Position numbers and translations under genes: made by a program | The notes under the pieces: generated by a model | What the model was told of the DNA's origin: nothing | What the model saw: the letters and a program-made list of their open reading frames with translations, nothing else | The model's database searches: none | Shown here: in pieces, positions 63,046-64,000 of the stretch | Layout of the letters: each line of letters opens with the position of its first letter | Position numbering within the stretch: position 1 is the first letter of the stretch | Assembly (NCBI GenBank): GCA_018368345.1 | Contig: JAGZEK010000011.1 | Coordinates: 1 to 64,000 of the forward strand | From: Collinsella sp. | GTDB taxonomy: Bacteria; Actinomycetota; Coriobacteriia; Coriobacteriales; Coriobacteriaceae | Length of the DNA: 64,000 nucleotides | Direction of reading: 5' to 3'

Positions 63046-64000
63046 ATGAATACCGAGCTGTTTGATATCAAGATTCGCGCCGTCGAGGGTGGCGTTACGG
63101 CTGCGGCTGGTTTTAAAGCCGCAGGTATCCACGCTGGGTTCCGCAAGAACCCCGAGCGTCTGGATTACGCGCTCGTCGTGCCCGATAAACCCTGTCCCGG
63201 TGCCGGCGTGTTTACCGCCAATCGCTTTTGCGCGGCGCCCGTGCAGGTGAGCCGTGCCAACCTGGGCGGTACCGACAAGGGCTACGGTATCATCGCCGGC
63301 GTTTCGGTCAACTCTGGCAATGCTAACGCCGCCACGGGTGAGACCGGCCTTGCATGCGCGCGCGAGACGTGCAGCATCGCATCGCAGGTCATCGGCTGCG
63401 AGCCCCAGCAGATTCTGGTTGCCTCCACGGGTGTGATTGGCCAGATTCTGCCGATCGACACGTTTGAGACCGCCATTCCTGCTGCCTACGAGGCGCTCTT
63501 CGCCCACGGTGGCGCCGATGCCGCTCGCGCCATCATGACGACCGACACGCACTCCAAGGAGTACGCCGTATCCTACGTCAGTGAGGCTGCGGGTCATGCG
63601 GGCAATGTCTATACGGTAGGCGGAATGTGCAAGGGCTCGGGCATGATCATGCCCAATATGGCCACCATGATCGCAGTTATCACCACCGATGCCCCCGTCG
63701 AGCCTGCGGCACTTCATGCCCTGCTGCTCTCGACCGTCAAGCAGACCTTTAACAAGGTAACGGTCGATTCCGACACCTCGACCAACGACACCTGCATCAT
63801 GCTTGCCTCCGGCGCCGCTGCCGCAGATGCCGAGCCTATCGTCGAGGGCTCCGATGCCTTTGACGAGTTGGCATTTGCCGTGCACGAGGTGTGCGAGAGC
63901 CTGGCGCGCAATATCGCCGCCGATGGTGAGGGCGCATCCAAGCTTGTTACGGTCAACGTTACCGGCGCCGCCAACGACGAGGAGGCCGATATCGCCGCCC
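63046..64000 (+). CDS. argJ: Glutamate N-acetyltransferase / amino-acid acetyltransferase (partial, 3' end missing)
   Basis: First 318 codons of the bifunctional ornithine acetyltransferase; the window ends inside it. Start ATG 63046 (MNTELFDIKI) with AAGGAG upstream. Motifs: NSGNANAATGE (substrate loop), STGVIGQ and the autoprocessing site KGSGMIMPNMATM, where Thr of ATM becomes the nucleophile after self-cleavage. It recycles the acetyl group between ornithine and glutamate. Co-regulated with argC. Confidence 0.94.
   Translation, partial: MNTELFDIKIRAVEGGVTAAAGFKAAGIHAGFRKNPERLDYALVVPDKPCPGAGVFTANRFCAAPVQVSRANLGGTDKGYGIIAGVSVNSGNANAATGETGLACARETCSIASQVIGCEPQQILVASTGVIGQILPIDTFETAIPAAYEALFAHGGADAARAIMTTDTHSKEYAVSYVSEAAGHAGNVYTVGGMCKGSGMIMPNMATMIAVITTDAPVEPAALHALLLSTVKQTFNKVTVDSDTSTNDTCIMLASGAAAADAEPIVEGSDAFDELAFAVHEVCESLARNIAADGEGASKLVTVNVTGAANDEEADIAA

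Overview
The window is high-GC, gene-dense chromosomal DNA from a Gram-positive anaerobe. It most resembles a Coriobacteriia / Collinsella-type actinobacterium. I infer this from the mix of genes: a fused 2-hydroxyacyl-CoA dehydratase/activator giant, an AmaP-DUF2273-Asp23 operon, a sortase-type LAQTG surface protein, an FMN-riboswitch ECF transporter and a DUF6020-like membrane protein. I see no rRNA, tRNA, prophage, transposase or CRISPR array. The taxonomic call comes from recognising gene content, not from a search.

Layout. 0-7.5 kb: end of an unknown gene, a small conserved hypothetical, a structured non-coding region, phosphofructokinase, a C45-type hydrolase, an M18 aminopeptidase, a RelB/PIN toxin-antitoxin pair and a 2-hydroxyacid dehydrogenase. 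7.5-16.4 kb: methionine aminopeptidase with a SEC-C zinc tail, a radical SAM protein, an alpha/beta hydrolase, a GGDEF(degenerate)-REC-HD-GYP signalling protein with a partner Hpt protein, a DUF2975/XRE pair and an ABC exporter. 16.5-26 kb: a C26 glutamine-amidotransferase-like hydrolase, a polar amino-acid ABC importer, dxs, an HD protein, a frameshifted CmpB-like membrane protein, a glnB remnant and a HAD phosphatase. 26-33 kb: a non-coding tract with a 41-aa toxin-like peptide, then a TetR regulator and the 1596-aa dehydratase fusion. 33-45.6 kb: DUF389, a phase-variable-looking surface protein, an OPT transporter, coaX, dCMP deaminase, Nfu, lgt and a DUF6020-like protein. 45.7-54.3 kb: YebC, the Asp23 operon, YitT, a zinc-ribbon DUF4013 protein and two amidohydrolases. 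54.6-64 kb: groES-groEL, FMN riboswitch-ribU-ecfA-ecfT, two flavin-binding paralogues, and argC-argJ (argJ runs off the end).

How it works together. Several units read as single circuits. Riboflavin uptake has a complete riboswitch-controlled ECF system. The amino-acid importer has an intra-operon terminator that would favour the binding protein. argC/argJ sits behind two ArgR-like boxes spaced exactly 21 bp. The XRE regulator and the neighbouring ABC exporter share an operator-like sequence.

Most unusual content. (1) A sortase-anchored coiled-coil/CAP surface protein is switched out of frame by a run of ten G after its signal peptide. (2) Two giant intergenic palindromes, 55 kb apart, have unrelated stems but identical junction linkers and apical loop. 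(3) Six copies of a 25-nt unit in strictly alternating orientation form three ~80-bp hairpin repeats upstream of the amino-acid importer. (4) A dispersed hairpin family keeps the core GGGACAGG, and related hairpins have different arms around a similar core.
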